A stretch of DNA of 64,000 nucleotides. It comes from Brevibacillus ruminantium (GTDB lineage: Bacteria > Bacillota > Bacilli > Brevibacillales > Brevibacillaceae). Where the stretch lies: positions 2,491,001 to 2,555,000 of the forward strand of contig NZ_CP098755.1 of assembly GCF_023746555.1 (NCBI RefSeq), written 5' to 3'. Of this stretch, positions 61,639 to 64,000 are shown piece after piece. Below the pieces are notes generated by a model. That model was not told the origin of the DNA and did no database searches. It was given only the letters and a program-made list of their open reading frames with translations. The position numbers and the translations under genes are program-made. Positions within the stretch are counted from its first letter, which is position 1. Each line of letters begins with the position of its first letter.

Positions 61639-62661
61639 GTGGCGATCGATTTGCGCAGTGATACGGTGACCAAACCGACGGAAGAGATGAAGCGAGCGAT
61701 GGTGGAAGCCGAAGTGGGAGACGATGTGTACGGAGAAGATCCAACGGTAAACCGGTTGGAAAAGCTGGCGGCGGAGATTTTGGGAAAAGAAGACGCATTG
61801 TTCGTAACCAGTGGCACACAGGGCAACCAGGTTGCGGTTTTGACGCACTGTGTCAATGGGGATGAAGTGATTTTGGAGGAGGACTCTCATATTTTTAACT
61901 ATGAGGGCGGTGCTGTAGCAGCTCTGGCTGGCGTACAGACCCGGACGCTCGCAAGTGATCGCGGTACCATGGCCCCTGATGCAGTGGCGCGTGCGATTCG
62001 AGGTGTCAATATCCATAACGCCCGAACACGGTTAATCTGCATGGAAAATACTCATAACCGGGCGGGCGGGGCAGTGATTTCTCCGGAACAGATGGAAGCC
62101 GTATACAAAGTCGCGACCAGCAAGGGTGTAGGTGTCCATCTGGATGGTGCGCGATTGTTCAACGCAGCCGTTGCTCTGAAGCGTGAAATCACCGACTTTA
62201 CACGCTATGCGTGTACAGTGCAGGTTTGTCTGTCCAAAGGATTGAGCGCACCGATCGGTTCTGTGCTGGCCGGGAGTCGTGAATTTATCCAGGAGGCCCG
62301 CTGGTGGCGCAAAAAACTGGGCGGGGGCATGCGGCAGGCTGGTTATATGGCTGCACCGGGCATTCTTGCATTGACGCAGATGGTTGACAGGCTGGAAGAG
62401 GACCATCAGCTGGCGGCACTTCTTGCTGAGGGGCTTCGTCAGCTTTCCTTTGAGGTAAAGCCCGTCGAGACGAATATTGTGCTGGTACATACGGAACGAG
62501 CAGGGATGAACGCACTAGACTTTTTATCACGATTGGCGGAAAAGGGAGTCCTCGCCGTGGATTTCGACGAGAACGTCGTACGCTTTACCACTCATAGGCA
62601 CATCTCCGAGCAAGATATCCGAACTGCTCTACAAGCCATTGAGGCGATATTACACGCATAA
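61639..62661 (+). CDS. ltaE: Low-specificity threonine aldolase
   Basis: This 340-residue fold-type I PLP enzyme splits threonine or allo-threonine to glycine and acetaldehyde. It opens with DLRSDTVTKPTEEM and has GDDVYGEDPTVNRLE. The HLDGARLFNAAVAL strand precedes the Schiff-base Lys200 in CLSKGLSAPIGS. GTG 61639 sits behind AAGGGAGAGA. Confidence 0.95.
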   Translation: MAIDLRSDTVTKPTEEMKRAMVEAEVGDDVYGEDPTVNRLEKLAAEILGKEDALFVTSGTQGNQVAVLTHCVNGDEVILEEDSHIFNYEGGAVAALAGVQTRTLASDRGTMAPDAVARAIRGVNIHNARTRLICMENTHNRAGGAVISPEQMEAVYKVATSKGVGVHLDGARLFNAAVALKREITDFTRYACTVQVCLSKGLSAPIGSVLAGSREFIQEARWWRKKLGGGMRQAGYMAAPGILALTQMVDRLEEDHQLAALLAEGLRQLSFEVKPVETNIVLVHTERAGMNALDFLSRLAEKGVLAVDFDENVVRFTTHRHISEQDIRTALQAIEAILHA

Positions 62662-62677
62662 CAGCAGCGGGAGAAAC

Positions 62678-62713
62678 CGTGCAGGTTGGATAAACGATCT
62701 GCGCGTTTTTTTT
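62678..62713 (+). terminator. Terminator after ltaE
   Basis: CGTGCAG and CTGCGCG pair (one G-U) and are followed by eight Ts. The tail ends just before the stop codon of the converging gerC-type gene. Confidence 0.75.
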
Positions 62714-62716
62714 CGT

Positions 62717-63940
62717 CTATTTCTTTTTTCCTTTCAAAGAAAAATCAGCCGTCTTTACGCTTACCGCCACTTTCACAGGAACTTGACTGAATTGCTCATC
62801 CCAATTATCTTTTACCTTCCTCCATGTTTCCGGATATTGGATGTGCAGTCTTTTTCCAAAACCGGCCACATCGGCACGATACCCTTTTTGCGTCTTATCG
62901 AGACTATCCAGCACGAGCCTTTTTACCTCCTTGGCGACAGCTTGGTTTACTTTCTGCACATAGGCCTCGCTAAAGGAATTTTCATGCATGTTCCAATCTT
63001 CACCGATCCGACCTTCGACCTTAATTTGCACGGTAAAGCTGATTCGGCCATTTTTTAGGCTGGGGATAATTTTGCTGTGCACCTTACCGATTTCAAAAGA
63101 AAACGGCGCGTTGTCTCCATCGATAGAGGATTCAATAATTCCGCCGGGACGCGTTTCCGCCGTCTTGCCTGCTCCCAGAATCAGATTGATTCCAGCCGTT
63201 TCCTCCTCTCCGAGCCACCCGAGCATCTTGCCTGTTTTTCCGCTAATGACAGCAGCACCTGCCAGCTTGATTTCCTGTTTATGAACGACTACGCGCGGAA
63301 TAAGAAAACTGGTGTCTGTTGCAATTTTTTCGGATACCTCGCCGACAGTAATGGGTCTGCAGATATGAATCGTCTTCGCCATATTATTGACCAACTGCAT
63401 AAATTCAAAGGAGGGGAGGTCCTCATTTTTGGTTTTTGCCTCCAGGACATCTCTTCCACTCCCTTTGATGATGGCCAGGTTTACCGTTCGCCGCATTTCT
63501 GTATCGCGCAGATACAGGTTGAGAAGTTGGGACAAGTCCATTTTTCGGCTCACATCGTCCCCCAGGACAATCATTTTCAAGTGCATGAAGAACGGAGGGC
63601 GTCCGGCTCGGGTTGAGGTTTCGCGCAAGACTTGAAAAGCGGTTTCACCTGTGCTGGTAATATTGATATAGGGCTTTTGTTTGGACGAGCTTGATCGCCT
63701 GGTTCCCCCGATCACCTTGGGATTGACGATCTGATAAGTCAGGGACAGCGGGATCAATTTCTTATGATGATGCGGGATTTGCTTCTCTTCCTTGCTCGGT
63801 GCATGTTTCGCCGTGTCGATCGACATCCCGATTGTAATCCCCAAATCTTCAATTTCACGCCGGTCCCAGCAGCCGGTTGTCAAGAAGCTCCACGCGAGCA
63901 ACAAAAGAACAAACAAATAGGGTACCCGTTTTTTTTTCAT
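62717..63940 (-). CDS. Ger(x)C family spore germination lipoprotein
   Basis: This 407-residue protein has a lipoprotein signal peptide ending LTTGC (Cys24) and the family opening CWDRREIEDLGI. The extracellular Ger(x)C domains follow (PFFMHLKMIVLGDDVSR, then VEGRIGEDWNMHE). It is the C subunit of a GerA-type nutrient receptor in the spore inner membrane. Its ATG overlaps the stop of the preceding gene, as in ger operons. It has no T-rich terminator of its own in view. Confidence 0.93.
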   Translation of the reverse strand: MKKKRVPYLFVLLLLAWSFLTTGCWDRREIEDLGITIGMSIDTAKHAPSKEEKQIPHHHKKLIPLSLTYQIVNPKVIGGTRRSSSSKQKPYINITSTGETAFQVLRETSTRAGRPPFFMHLKMIVLGDDVSRKMDLSQLLNLYLRDTEMRRTVNLAIIKGSGRDVLEAKTKNEDLPSFEFMQLVNNMAKTIHICRPITVGEVSEKIATDTSFLIPRVVVHKQEIKLAGAAVISGKTGKMLGWLGEEETAGINLILGAGKTAETRPGGIIESSIDGDNAPFSFEIGKVHSKIIPSLKNGRISFTVQIKVEGRIGEDWNMHENSFSEAYVQKVNQAVAKEVKRLVLDSLDKTQKGYRADVAGFGKRLHIQYPETWRKVKDNWDEQFSQVPVKVAVSVKTADFSLKGKKK

Positions 63941-64000
63941 CCTTCTTTCCCTGCCTTCGCCATGCGAGAATTGTCATTTCGTTTTCCCAAAAGAACGGAG
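63937..64000 (-). CDS. End of a gene upstream of gerC, probably a ger receptor subunit
   Basis: Only about 20 C-terminal residues are in the window (ending MAKAGKEG), stopping with a TGA that overlaps the gerC-type ATG. The ATGA overlap and position suggest the A or B subunit of the same receptor, but the visible part is too short to identify. Confidence 0.55.
   Translation of the reverse strand, partial: SVLLGKRNDNSRMAKAGKEG

Overview
The window is a stretch of chromosome from an endospore-forming, S-layer-bearing Firmicute, most likely Brevibacillus or a close relative in the Paenibacillaceae. This is inferred from gene content and order: sporulation genes (spoVS, spoVK, cotE, a GerAC-type gene), an SLH-domain protein, GlnR/LexA/CcpA-type operators, and many GTG or TTG starts behind strong purine-rich ribosome binding sites. 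No tRNA, rRNA or CRISPR array was seen. Identities rest on reading translated sequence and recalled family features; no database search was run.

Layout. Positions 1-6.3 kb hold the end of a sigma-54 activator and a five-gene operon (3-hydroxybutyrate-type dehydrogenase plus a LIV-type ABC importer). The operon is preceded by a near-consensus sigma-54 promoter and a perfect cre palindrome. From 6.4 to 23 kb runs the conserved Bacillus-type block ymfF-ymfH-ymfI-ymfJ-ymfK-rodZ-rimO-pgsA-cinA-(DEAD-box helicase)-recA-recX-rny-ymdB-spoVS-dipeptidase. It covers EF-P modification, envelope synthesis, SOS recombination and RNA decay. korAB follows (23.3-26 kb), with a group II intron sitting directly behind its terminator (26.0-27.9 kb). 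Between the intron and miaB lies about 9 kb of genes that break the expected korAB-miaB neighbourhood: a YkvI-like transporter, an MBL hydrolase, mnmM, a YheC/YheD ATP-grasp protein, a CbpB/DarB-like protein, an unknown secreted protein, an acyltransferase, lipL and an SLH protein.

The conserved block resumes at 37.1 kb with miaB-ricA-cotE-(amidoligase)-mutS-mutL, then a methyltransferase-miaA-hfq, then spoVK-hflX-ynbB and glnR-glnA. The lexA/yneA divergon, ynzC, crcB, helD, a cysteine-free HesB-like gene, a threonine aldolase and a GerC-type germination lipoprotein follow. The last 60 bases hold the end of another gene upstream of gerC.

Functional themes are nitrogen control (glnR-glnA with a perfect GlnR box), the DNA damage response (lexA, yneA, recA, recX with LexA boxes), mismatch repair, RNA and ribosome modification (rimO, miaA, miaB, mnmM, ymfFHI), RNA turnover (rny, hfq, ricA, a DEAD helicase) and sporulation. 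The least explained items are a candidate small RNA or attenuator before rny, an exact 22-bp periodic array before ymdB, a COOH-NH2 ligase-like gene between cotE and mutS, and the fossil of a CNNM/CorC-type gene between mutL and miaA.
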